This document shows, in pieces, positions 9,523 to 16,951 of a stretch of 64,000 bases of DNA; position 1 is the stretch's first letter; each line of letters starts with the position of its first letter. The translations under genes were made by a program, and so were the position numbers. The stretch is from Ramlibacter algicola (lineage in GTDB: Bacteria; Pseudomonadota; Gammaproteobacteria; Burkholderiales; Burkholderiaceae_C), in the NCBI RefSeq assembly GCF_016641735.1, contig NZ_JAEDAO010000001.1, forward strand, positions 2,914,001 through 2,978,000. The letters run 5' to 3'. Under the pieces are notes generated by a model. That model was not told the DNA's origin. It saw nothing but the letters and a program-made list of their open reading frames with translations, and did not search any database.

Positions 9523-10416
9523 TTATTCGACCGGCTTCCCCGCCCTCGCCACCGCCTTGCCGGCATCGAACTCCGCGCGCCGGCGCGCCAGTTCCTCCGG
9601 CGCCACGCGCGCCGGGTTGCAGTAGTCCAGCTTCCAGTCGGCCGAGTCGCTCCAGCGTTGCGGCGATTGCACCGTCGTTCTCGGCTGGGACGCGGTCTCG
9701 AGCACCTCGAGCGCGAGGTCCAGCGTCGCCTCCTGCGACGCCGCATCCCACGGCTTGCCGCAGGCGTTGCCGAGCGGGAAGTCCGAGAACAGGAAGCGGG
9801 GCACGCCCACATGTTCGACGATGTCCTTGGCGCAACCGACGACCACCGTCGCGATGCCGGCGGCTTCGAGTGCGCGCGCTGCGAGGCTGAGCGTCTGGTG
9901 GCACACGGGGCAGTTCGGCACCAGCACGGCGGCGTCGACGCCGTCGTCCTCGCAGCGCTGCAGCAGCACCGGCACGTCCACTTCCATCGTGTGGCGCTGG
10001 CTGCGGTTGGTCGGCATGCCGTGGAAGCGGGGCGACAGGCGGAACCGCCCTTCGGCCGCCCACCGCCGCATCAGCGGCAGCGGGAACCAGCAGTTCGCGT
10101 CTTCCATGTTGGCGTGCCGGCGATCGATGGCGACGTGCGAGATGCGCAGGTCGTGGTCCTGCGCGGTGTCGCCGGTGTAGGGCACGAAGAATTTCGCGCC
10201 GGCGTTGTACGGCGCGCCGGCGCCTTGCGGGCCCTTGTCGGGCTGGTACGGCGCGGCGGTGGTGACGAGTGCCAACACCGATTCGCGCAGCGGCTTTGAC
10301 AGCGGGTGGAACGGGACGTCGTCGAAGTGCGCGTAGCGGTAGGCCTGCTCATAGCCGAGCGCCCGGTACCACGCGTGCGTGCGCTGGATGTAGTCGATGG
10401 GGGCGTCGGGGTGCAT
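9523..10416 (-). CDS. Glycine/sarcosine/betaine reductase selenoprotein B (GrdB)-like family protein
   Basis: 297 residues, related to the GrdB-type reductase subunits of clostridia, but in an aerobic proteobacterial version whose reaction is unknown. Conserved-looking segments are KPLRESVLALVTTAAPYQP, RISHVAIDRRHA, VLVPNCPVCHQTLSLAAR with two Cys, and RFLFSDFPLGNACGKPWD. The family link rests on the overall pattern, not on a catalytic assay. No selenocysteine codon or insertion element is needed: the frame is continuous with Cys. ATG 10416 gives MHPDAPIDYIQRTHAWYR; a longer in-frame extension upstream is the shadow of the opposing aldehyde dehydrogenase gene. Confidence 0.7.
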   Translation of the reverse strand: MHPDAPIDYIQRTHAWYRALGYEQAYRYAHFDDVPFHPLSKPLRESVLALVTTAAPYQPDKGPQGAGAPYNAGAKFFVPYTGDTAQDHDLRISHVAIDRRHANMEDANCWFPLPLMRRWAAEGRFRLSPRFHGMPTNRSQRHTMEVDVPVLLQRCEDDGVDAAVLVPNCPVCHQTLSLAARALEAAGIATVVVGCAKDIVEHVGVPRFLFSDFPLGNACGKPWDAASQEATLDLALEVLETASQPRTTVQSPQRWSDSADWKLDYCNPARVAPEELARRRAEFDAGKAVARAGKPVE

Positions 10417-10429
10417 GTGTCCATTGTCT

Positions 10430-10504
10430 TTCCGGCGGGAGCCGGAATCCATGCCCGTGCGCCGCTGGCGCGCCTTCGTGCGGATTGCGGGTCGAGCCCG
10501 CAAT
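10430..10504. repeat. REP-like pair of perfect hairpins
   Basis: In the gap between the GrdB-like and aldehyde dehydrogenase genes are two perfect dyads. One has arms ttccggc/gccggaa (10430-10436 and 10441-10447, loop ggga). The other has arms attgcggg/cccgcaat (10484-10491 and 10497-10504, loop tcgag). The GGAATCCAT flank is shared with the 1361 element. This is the layout of a dispersed bacterial interspersed palindrome; neither hairpin has a T-run. Confidence 0.6.
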
Positions 10505-10590
10505 GACAACGTCTTCAGCGACCGGATGAGGTCCGCCGCGACCCCGATCTCGCTATAACGACCGCATCCCGTCCTGCCACCGGAGCGCCC

Positions 10591-11964
10591 ATGCCTCTGC
10601 AATCCATCAACCCCGCCACCGACGCCGTCATCGCCACGTACGAAGAGATGTCTGCGGCTGAAGTGGCCGGCATCGTCGACGCCACGCACGCAGCCCACCT
10701 GCAATGGCGGACGACCTCCTTCGACCAGCGCGCCAAGGTGCTGCGCGCGGCGGCGCACCTGCTGCGCTCGAGGGCCGACGAGTGGGCGCGGCTGATGGCG
10801 GCCGAGATGGGCAAGCCGCTGCGCGATGGCGTGGCGGAAGCGCAGAAGTGCGCCGACTGCTGCGACTGGTTCGCGGAAAACGGCGCCGCCATGCTCGAGC
10901 GCGAGTCGGTCCGCACCGACGACAAGCACGACAGCTTCGTCCTCTTCCAGCCGCTGGGGGTCGTGCTGGCCGTGATGCCGTGGAACTTCCCGTTCTGGCA
11001 GGCCGTGCGCGCCTTTGCGCCAGCGCTGATGGCGGGCAATGCGATCGTGCTGAAGCACGCGTCCAACGTGTGCGGCTGCGCGATTGCGCTGGAGCGCATC
11101 CTGCGCGAGGCCGGCGCGCCCCAGCACCTGTTCCGCACGCTGTTGATCGGCAGCAAGCACGTCGACGCCGTGATCGAGCATCCGCTGGTGCGCGCCGTCA
11201 CGCTCACGGGCAGCAGCGAGGCGGGCCGTGCGGTGGCCAGCAAGGCGGGCCAGGTGCTGAAGAAATGCGTGCTGGAACTGGGCGGCAGCGACGCGTACAT
11301 CGTGCTCGAGGACGCCGACCTGGACGTCGCGGTCACGGTCTGCGCGAAGGCGCGCCTGGTCAACGGCGGCCAGAGTTGCATCGCGGGCAAGCGATTCCTG
11401 GTCGTCGAGGCGATCCGCGCCGAGTTCGAGAAGCGCTTCGTCGCGAAGATGCAGGCCGTGCGCCAGGGTGACCCGCTCGACCCGGCGACCGAGATCGGCC
11501 CGATGGCGCGCCGCGATTTGCGCGAGGAGATGCACCGGCAGGTCACCGCCAGCATCGAGCGCGGCGCGCGTTGCCTGCTGGGCGGCAGCATTCCGCCAGG
11601 ACCCGGTGCGTTCTATCCGCCCACCGTGCTGGCCGACGTGCGCAAGGGCATGCCGGCGTACGACGAGGAAGTGTTCGGCCCCGTCGCGGCCGTCATCGCC
11701 GTGCGCGACGAAGCGCACGCCATCGAGGTCGCCAACGATTCGATGTTCGGCCTCGGCGGCGGCGTGATCACCCGCGACCTCGCGCGCGGCGAACGCGTCG
11801 CGGCGGCGCTCGAGTGCGGCTGCGCGTTCGTCAACGAGCCGGTGCGGTCCGACTCCCGGCTGCCCTTCGGTGGCGTCAAGCAAAGCGGTTACGGCCGCGA
11901 GCTGTCCGCGTTCGGGATCCGCGAGTTCGTGAACGTGAAGAGCGTGGTGGTGAATCGCGCGTGA
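10591..11964 (+). CDS. NAD(P)-dependent aldehyde dehydrogenase, succinate-semialdehyde dehydrogenase-like
   Basis: Oxidises an aldehyde to the acid; the closest characterised type is E. coli Sad/YneI (succinate semialdehyde), judged from the short 457-residue length and start. Visible are the cofactor-binding PLGVVLAVMPWNFPFW (119-136), general base Glu229 in VLELGGSDAYIV, the nucleophile Cys263 in NGGQSCIAGKR, and PFGGVKQSGYGRELS near the end. It is monocistronic, followed by a convergent phosphatase gene. The substrate is not fixed by context, as neither GABA nor other semialdehyde genes adjoin. Confidence 0.88.
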   Translation: MPLQSINPATDAVIATYEEMSAAEVAGIVDATHAAHLQWRTTSFDQRAKVLRAAAHLLRSRADEWARLMAAEMGKPLRDGVAEAQKCADCCDWFAENGAAMLERESVRTDDKHDSFVLFQPLGVVLAVMPWNFPFWQAVRAFAPALMAGNAIVLKHASNVCGCAIALERILREAGAPQHLFRTLLIGSKHVDAVIEHPLVRAVTLTGSSEAGRAVASKAGQVLKKCVLELGGSDAYIVLEDADLDVAVTVCAKARLVNGGQSCIAGKRFLVVEAIRAEFEKRFVAKMQAVRQGDPLDPATEIGPMARRDLREEMHRQVTASIERGARCLLGGSIPPGPGAFYPPTVLADVRKGMPAYDEEVFGPVAAVIAVRDEAHAIEVANDSMFGLGGGVITRDLARGERVAAALECGCAFVNEPVRSDSRLPFGGVKQSGYGRELSAFGIREFVNVKSVVVNRA

Positions 11965-12025
11965 GGCAGCGAAACCGGCCGCAGGGACCAGGAACGCCGC
12001 GGACGTGAGGCGGCCGCCTCGACAT

Positions 12026-12484
12026 TCATGCGTTGGCCTGCCCCGACAACGCCTGCATCGACGAGCGGACCCACGCCTTGTAGTCCTCGAACGCGCAGAA
12101 AGGTGCTGCGTCGAGTTCGGCCGCACGGATGACGTCGTCGGGCGTCGCGCCCGCCTTCAGCCCCGCATACATGTAGGCCACGGCCGAGGACCTCGGGCCG
12201 GCGCGGCAAGTGACCAGCGTGGGCCGCGGCAATTCATCGAGGGCCGCAACGTGCTGGCGCGCGAGGTTCAGGTCGAGCACCCGCGGCGGATCGCTCACCA
12301 CCCGGGCGCTGTGGTCGACCGCCTGCTGCACCTGCGCGTACGACATGCCGCCCGGCATCGACGCGAACTCGTCGCCGACGATGTAGAGCCAGGACCGGAC
12401 GCCTTGCTCCTTCGCATAGGCGATCGGGTCGTCGATGCGGGCCCGGTTGAACTTCAGGTCGGCGGGCAATCGGAAATCGGCCAT
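12026..12484 (-). CDS. DUF442/BLH-type protein tyrosine phosphatase-like protein
   Basis: 152-residue cytoplasmic protein with a phosphatase-type loop, TLVTCRAGPRSSAVAYM, where Cys and Arg are separated by four residues as in the DUF442 (beta-lactamase-like-hydrolase-associated) phosphatase group. The earlier general-acid region contains ALDELPRP. ATG 12484 is chosen because GAAAGG precedes it; the longer frame up to 12610 lacks a ribosome site. Related proteins occur with sulfide or quinone metabolism genes, but nothing of that kind is adjacent, so the role is open. Confidence 0.75.
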   Translation of the reverse strand: MADFRLPADLKFNRARIDDPIAYAKEQGVRSWLYIVGDEFASMPGGMSYAQVQQAVDHSARVVSDPPRVLDLNLARQHVAALDELPRPTLVTCRAGPRSSAVAYMYAGLKAGATPDDVIRAAELDAAPFCAFEDYKAWVRSSMQALSGQANA

Positions 12485-12657
12485 GGCGGTGCCTTTCGGA
12501 GTGGCGGGGCCGGATGCCCCGGTCCAGATGATGCTCCGGTGGGTCGACGTTTGGAAACGCCAGCGTGCGGGCCTTCTTCCTGAGGCAACTCGGCTGAGGC
12601 TGCTGCCCACCGGACCACGTTGTATGCTGCCCGGCTTCGACCCAGGAAAGAGATCAC

Positions 12658-12930
12658 ATGACCCAAGCCGACGAGCCCAAGAAGAACTCTGCCTTCATGA
12701 AGGCGCTGAAACCGAGCCCCGAGCTGGCCGCAGTGATCGGCCCCGAGCCCGTGCCCCGCACCGAAGCCACGAAGCGCCTGTGGGAGTACATCAAGGCCCA
12801 CAACCTGCAGAACCCGGCGAACAAGCGGAACATCCTCTGCGACGACAAGCTCAAGGCGGTGATGGGCAAGAGCGAGGTCACCATGTTCGAGATGACCGGC
12901 CTGGTGGGCAAGCACCTGCACGCGGCCTGA
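12658..12930 (+). CDS. SWIB/MDM2-domain protein
   Basis: 90 residues, nearly all SWIB domain: FMKALKPSPELAAVIGPEPVPRTEATKRLWEYI, then HNLQNPANKRNILCDDKLK and MFEMTGLVGKHL, the full order of the eukaryotic chromatin/MDM2-type fold. In bacteria such proteins are small, usually single-copy and poorly characterised; a nucleoid or topoisomerase-linked role has been suggested for chlamydial ones. AGGAAAGAG precedes ATG 12658. Monocistronic, convergent with the DUF3820 gene. Confidence 0.93.
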   Translation: MTQADEPKKNSAFMKALKPSPELAAVIGPEPVPRTEATKRLWEYIKAHNLQNPANKRNILCDDKLKAVMGKSEVTMFEMTGLVGKHLHAA

Positions 12931-12942
12931 ACGCGCGCGCCC

Positions 12943-13167
12943 CTACCGCGGCGCAGCGCCGCCGGCGCGGAGGGGCTCGAGGAAGTGCTTGAGCCCGTTG
13001 TGGTCGATCTCGTGCATCAACGCGAGCAGTCGACCCAGCTGCCCCGGGGGGAAACCTTCACGGGCGAACCAGTTCAGGTAGTTGCCCGGCAGGTCGGCGA
13101 CCAGGGTGCCCTTGTACTTCCCGTACGGCATCTCGGTCTTCACGAGGAGTTCCAGCGGGTCGGCCAT
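12943..13167 (-). CDS. DUF3820 family small protein
   Basis: 74 residues with the family pattern TEMPYGKYKGTLVADLPGNYLNWFAREGFPPGQLGRLLALMHEIDHNGL. DUF3820 (also named putative quorum-sensing-regulated virulence factor) proteins are small and of unknown function; the PYGKYKG motif resembles that of nuclease-associated domains. ATG 13167 is taken as the start because the conserved part begins right after it. Sits 44 bases downstream of the nucleotidyltransferase gene on the same strand, so may be cotranscribed with it. Confidence 0.82.
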   Translation of the reverse strand: MADPLELLVKTEMPYGKYKGTLVADLPGNYLNWFAREGFPPGQLGRLLALMHEIDHNGLKHFLEPLRAGGAAPR

Positions 13168-13211
13168 GCATCGATTGTCGTCGGGCCGGGGCAGCATTCC
13201 GGAACCGGACC

Positions 13212-13793
13212 TCAGGCCTCCTCGCACACCTGCAGCCACTCCCACCGACTCTTGTACGAAGCCGCCTTCTCCCGGAACAGCGGCAGATGGCAGGTGAGCG
13301 GATTGGGCGTGAGCACGCCGGCGTAGAGGATCGACAGCCCGTTGGGGACGTAGAGCTCATGCCGCCCCCCGAGCCAGCGCACACCCACGCAAGTCGACGG
13401 AATGAGGAACCTGTCGATCCCCTCCTTCGCACTGGCCAGCTGCGGGTACGGATAGCCGAAGTGCTCCTCGTACCAGAGGTGCACGCGCGCCTGGTTCTTG
13501 ACTTCGACCGGAACGCCCAATGGTCCAAGCACGCGATCGACGCGCTGCTGCACGCGCGCTTCGCCCGCGACCGAGAGGTCGGCGGCGTCGAAGTAGAAGA
13601 TGTCGTAGTCCTTGATGCCGTGCCCGGGCGCGCGGCCGTCCCGCAGGTTCCAGATGGTCTGGAACAGGCAGCCCGCCACCAGCCATCCGTCCTCGAGCTC
13701 GAGTGCCTCCCAGGCGTCCAGGATCGCCCGGTTGCAGCGATTGGCCAGGATGTCCTCGAGGAACCGGGCATCGTCGGGCGCTGGAATGGGCAT
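13212..13793 (-). CDS. Nucleotidyltransferase-like protein (DUF925/COG3575 family)
   Basis: 193-residue cytoplasmic protein of the PF06042-type nucleotidyltransferase-fold group. Diagnostic stretches are LVAGCLFQTIWN (nucleotide-binding helix), the acidic pair in GIKDYDIFYFDAADLS, VEVKNQARVHLWYEEHFGYPY and GVRWLGGRHELYVPNGL. Substrates are unknown for the whole family. ATG 13793 gives MPIPAPDDARFLEDI. The region upstream to the divergent LysR gene (13794-14016) shows no additional gene. Confidence 0.85.
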   Translation of the reverse strand: MPIPAPDDARFLEDILANRCNRAILDAWEALELEDGWLVAGCLFQTIWNLRDGRAPGHGIKDYDIFYFDAADLSVAGEARVQQRVDRVLGPLGVPVEVKNQARVHLWYEEHFGYPYPQLASAKEGIDRFLIPSTCVGVRWLGGRHELYVPNGLSILYAGVLTPNPLTCHLPLFREKAASYKSRWEWLQVCEEA

Positions 13794-14016
13794 CACGCCA
13801 GCATAGGCGACAGGAAAAATGCACACCGTCAGCCGACCGCAAGCGACTGCCCAACAGAGTGGCACCCTCGGCAAATCCAGCACTGGCGCGGGCTGCGCGG
13901 GGTGTCCACATGCTTGTTCACAACCTTCTCCCCGTCCGCTGTGGGCAGCGCGGAGTGCATGGTGTGCTAGCGATGGTGGCGACTCGGGGCGGGCCGACCC
14001 GGGGCACACTCGCCCC

Positions 14017-14913
14017 GTGACCACGCCATTGAACTACCGCCACCTCTATTACTTCTGGGTCGTCGCCAAGGAAGGCGGCATGGCCCGCGCCGCCGCGCGG
14101 CTGGACATGGCGGTGCAGACCGTCAGCGCGCAGGTGCGGCTGCTCGAGCAATGGCTGGGCCATTCGCTGCTCAAGCCGTCCGGCCGCGGCCTGGCCCTCA
14201 CCGAGGCGGGGATGGCTGCCATGGCGCACGCCGACCAGATCTTCCAGCTGGGCGAGCAGCTGCCCGCGGCGGTGAGCGATGCGGTCAGCGGCGGCGGCAT
14301 GCGGCTGGCGGTGGGCATCTCGGACGGCCTGCCCAAGCTGGTGGTGCGCCACCTGCTGCAGCCGGCGCTGCAGGATCCGCGCGTGCGGCTGCTGTGCCAC
14401 GACGACGAGTTCGACCGGCTGCTGGCCGACCTGGCGCTGCACAAGCTGGACGCCGTGCTGTCGGACCGGCCGGTGCCGCTCAACCCGAACCTGCGCCTGT
14501 ACGGGCACAAGCTGGGCGATGCGCCGATGGCGTGGTTCGCGCCGGCGGACATGGTGCGGCGCTCCAAGCGTCCATTCCCGGAGTGCCTGGACGATTTGCC
14601 GGTGCTGCTGCCCACGCACCATGCGGCCGTGCGCGCGTCGCTGGACCAGTGGTTCGAGCGCCACGGCCTGCGCCCGCGCATCACGGGGGAATTCGAGGAC
14701 AGCGCGCTGCTGGCGGCGTTCGGCCGCAGCGGCATGGGCGCGTTCCCGGCCTCGCGCTGGTCGCACGAGGAATTGCTGCAGGACAAGCGGGTGCGGCTGC
14801 TGGGCGAGACGCCGGAGGTGCAGGAGCACTTCCACCTGATCTCGGCCGAGCGCCGCATCCACCACCCGCTGGTGCAGCAGCTGGTGGAGGCCGCGCGCCA
14901 GGCGCCCCATTGA
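14017..14913 (+). CDS. nhaR: LysR-family regulator, NhaR type
   Basis: 298 residues. The N-terminal winged helix starts at once (PLNYRHLYYFWVVAKEGGMARAAARLDMAVQTVSAQVRLLE), a start form typical of NhaR, which activates the Na+/H+ antiporter gene nhaA in E. coli. The effector half carries RLAVGISDGLPKLVVRHLLQPAL and the HLISAERRIHHPLV end typical of that group. GTG 14017 is chosen because the conserved sequence begins directly after it; the long upstream extension is not protein-like. No antiporter gene lies beside it, so its target is elsewhere or different. Confidence 0.85.
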   Translation: MTTPLNYRHLYYFWVVAKEGGMARAAARLDMAVQTVSAQVRLLEQWLGHSLLKPSGRGLALTEAGMAAMAHADQIFQLGEQLPAAVSDAVSGGGMRLAVGISDGLPKLVVRHLLQPALQDPRVRLLCHDDEFDRLLADLALHKLDAVLSDRPVPLNPNLRLYGHKLGDAPMAWFAPADMVRRSKRPFPECLDDLPVLLPTHHAAVRASLDQWFERHGLRPRITGEFEDSALLAAFGRSGMGAFPASRWSHEELLQDKRVRLLGETPEVQEHFHLISAERRIHHPLVQQLVEAARQAPH

Positions 14914-14956
14914 GGCGGCCTGGCGACCAGTCGCTACCGGGCTGTGCCGGTGGCGA

Positions 14957-15898
14957 TCACTGCGCCTGCTGGATGCCGGCGATGACCCAGCCGCCGAAGC
15001 CGGCCTTGGGCTTGGCCAGGTGCCACACCTCGCGCAAGTCTTCGGTCTCGGCGCCGAACTGCTCGCGGACGCTGCCCGTGAACAGCACGCTGGCGACGTA
15101 GCGGTCGCCTTCTTCGACCACGTCCAGCACCTGCGCTTCCAGGCCGAACACCTCGGTCTTCTGCGTCGCGTCGCCGCGCTCGGCGATCTCGGCGCGCACC
15201 GCGTCGAACATCTCCGGGCTCAGGTAGTCGCGCAGCCGGTCGAGGTCGCGCGCGTCGTTGGCGGCCTGCAGCGCCATGAACTGGTCACGCGCCGTGCGCT
15301 CGAAGCCCGCCTTGTCGAAGCCGGCCGGGAGCGTGCCCGTGGACGTTGCCGTCGAGGCCACGCCCGCGCCGATGCCGGACCCGATCAGCGAGCCGGTGCG
15401 CCCCGTGTTCGCGCTGCGGAACATGCCCTGCCCTTGCTCGCCGGAGCGCGCCGCGCCGCCGAGCGGGCCGACACCGCCAGCACCGGCGAGCCCGCCGCCC
15501 TGCGCGGCCGCGCGCTTGCGCATCACGAAGCCGATGACGAACAGTACCGCCATCACCAGCAGGGCGATGGTCATCATGTTGGCCAGCGCTTCGCCGAAGC
15601 CGAAGTGCGATGCCAGCGCGGCCAGGCCCAGGCCGGCGGCCAGGCCTGCGACGGGGCCCATCCAGCTGCGCTTGGGCGCGGCGGTGGCCGCGGCCGCCGG
15701 CGCGGTCGCGGCGGCACCAGCCGCGGGTGCCTGCTGCGCCGGGGTGGCGGGCGGAGGCGTGTTGTGGGCGGGCGCAGTCGTGTTCTGCCGCTGCATGCCG
15801 GCGGACTTGCCACCGCCCAGGCGGCGCGCTTCCGCGTCCAGCCCGGCGGTCAGGCCGACGGCGAGCACGACGGCCATCATGGCCAGGGACTTCCTCAT
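14957..15898 (-). CDS. Tim44-like domain membrane protein
   Basis: 313 residues. Signal peptide or anchor at the N-terminus (SLAMMAVVLAVGLTAGL), then the motif RRLGGGKSAGMQRQ and a long Ala/Pro linker. Two membrane segments follow at about 82-100 and 108-126 (MTIALLVMAVLFVIGFVMRKR), then a Gly-rich stretch and the C-terminal Tim44-like domain (FERTARDQFMALQAANDARDLDRLRDYLSPEMF ... VASVLFTGSVREQF ... REVWHLAKP). This domain order is the common betaproteobacterial Tim44-like protein; function unknown. AAGGAG lies six bases before ATG 15898. Confidence 0.88.
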   Translation of the reverse strand: MRKSLAMMAVVLAVGLTAGLDAEARRLGGGKSAGMQRQNTTAPAHNTPPPATPAQQAPAAGAAATAPAAAATAAPKRSWMGPVAGLAAGLGLAALASHFGFGEALANMMTIALLVMAVLFVIGFVMRKRAAAQGGGLAGAGGVGPLGGAARSGEQGQGMFRSANTGRTGSLIGSGIGAGVASTATSTGTLPAGFDKAGFERTARDQFMALQAANDARDLDRLRDYLSPEMFDAVRAEIAERGDATQKTEVFGLEAQVLDVVEEGDRYVASVLFTGSVREQFGAETEDLREVWHLAKPKAGFGGWVIAGIQQAQ

Positions 15899-16079
15899 GG
15901 TGAACTCCTTCGGGAATGGGTCAGGGAACGAAAATAACCGCTTAGGACGCCAAGAAAAAGCAGACAGTGACTGCAGATCACTCAGGAAAAACCGAACCTC
16001 GGCGGCGCATCGACTCGGCGTGGTGGCGCGCATCCTCGACGCTGCGCTTGCAGCCCCCTGCGTCCAGGCAGTCAGCAAC

Positions 16080-16436
16080 TCACGACGTCAGCCAGCGTTC
16101 CGCTTCGGCCTGGTCGTCGAACGTGCGCACCTCGACGCCGAGCTTTTGGGCAACCTTGGCAGCGACGCCGACAAGCCGGCCGGGACGGACCACGGAGGCC
16201 AACCGCTCGATGTCGGAAAGGTGATCCACGAGATAGCTCCCCAGCTGCAGATGCTCCGTGAACGGAAGATCGTGTTCGACTGCCCGCATGTCCATGAGCA
16301 CCCGCCTATGGCGCCGACCGGCCGCAAGGGACTTGATGAAATCCACACTCGCCAACATGTCCTGCAGAGTCGCCTTTCCCGCCGTCTCGCAGTGCAGAAA
16401 CGCCGCGTTCTCGTGCACATTGAAGCTGAGGAGCAT
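16080..16436 (-). CDS. STAS/SpoIIAA-like small protein
   Basis: 118 residues resembling the STAS/SEC14-like proteins found singly in many proteobacteria. Pattern: beta strand FNVHENAAFLHCETAGKATLQDML, then RRVLMDMRAVEHDLPF (the strand before the STAS loop), GSYLVDHLSDIERLASVV and a final Trp-containing helix AEAERWLTS. Such proteins often bind nucleotides or partner proteins; no partner is adjacent. The start at 16436 lacks a strong ribosome site, and the first residues MLLSFNVHEN fit the fold. Confidence 0.68.
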   Translation of the reverse strand: MLLSFNVHENAAFLHCETAGKATLQDMLASVDFIKSLAAGRRHRRVLMDMRAVEHDLPFTEHLQLGSYLVDHLSDIERLASVVRPGRLVGVAAKVAQKLGVEVRTFDDQAEAERWLTS

Positions 16437-16882
16437 GGAACCAGTGTAGATGTTCGGTCGATGGTTCCCACTGGTCCGATTCCGGGGCGTCCTCCAGGGC
16501 TGCCCTCTCCCAAGAACTTGATGCTGCCATCGACGCGTACCTGGAAGCGCTCGATGAACTTGCTGCGTCCAGCGCTGCCTCCCAGTTCCCGGTGCTCGCG
16601 CGGTTGGGGGATCAGATCCAACGGCTGCGCGCTCTGTGCTCGTTCCGTTCATCCTTCACGCACGGCTACGTCGAATTGCTGATCGGCCACGCCGAACTGG
16701 TCGCGCATGTCTGCAATCCCAAGAGCGCACGGGCCGCGGCAACCGCCCTCATCAGCGCGCAGCGCGCCCGCGCCCGGAACGTCCGCGCGCCGGTGCATCG
16801 TGAAGAGGGCCAGTCGACTGCGGGGCAGCTGGGGCCAGCTGCGGCTGCGTCGCGCGGTGATGGAGGCGCTGCGCCCCCTTGA
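16430..16882 (+). pseudogene. Possible broken or non-ATG-started hypothetical gene
   Basis: This stretch (16437-16951) lies between two minus-strand genes and carries a plus-strand frame with protein-like content: ELDAAIDAYLEALDELAASS, FPVLARLGDQIQRLRAL, SFTHGYVELLIGHAELVAHV. It has no ATG; the first usual start is GTG 16592, inside the conserved-looking part. A neighbouring frame opens with ATG 16461 (MVPTGPIPGRPPGLPSP) and would join this frame by a one-base slip near 16510. Either the gene is frameshifted or the start is unusual. No family recognised. The tail after about residue 110 is low-complexity. Confidence 0.3.
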
Positions 16883-16951
16883 GCGGCCGTCGCTCTCCTC
16901 ACGGACGACTGCAGCCAGTTCCCAGGAGCCCGCAGGCGGGATTCCCTGCCA

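Noticed and set aside
9830..9960. Possible selenocysteine site in the GrdB-like protein
   Set aside because: The frame is continuous with Cys codons and no recoded TGA or insertion hairpin is needed or seen.
9523..12126. Very long minus-strand open frame (867 codons) spanning the GrdB-like gene and the aldehyde dehydrogenase region
   Set aside because: Only the last 297 residues look like a protein. The upstream part is antisense to the aldehyde dehydrogenase and has the His/Arg/Ala-rich composition of a shadow.
13819..14016. N-terminal extension of the NhaR-type regulator
   Set aside because: LysR proteins start just before the helix-turn-helix, which here begins directly after GTG 14017.
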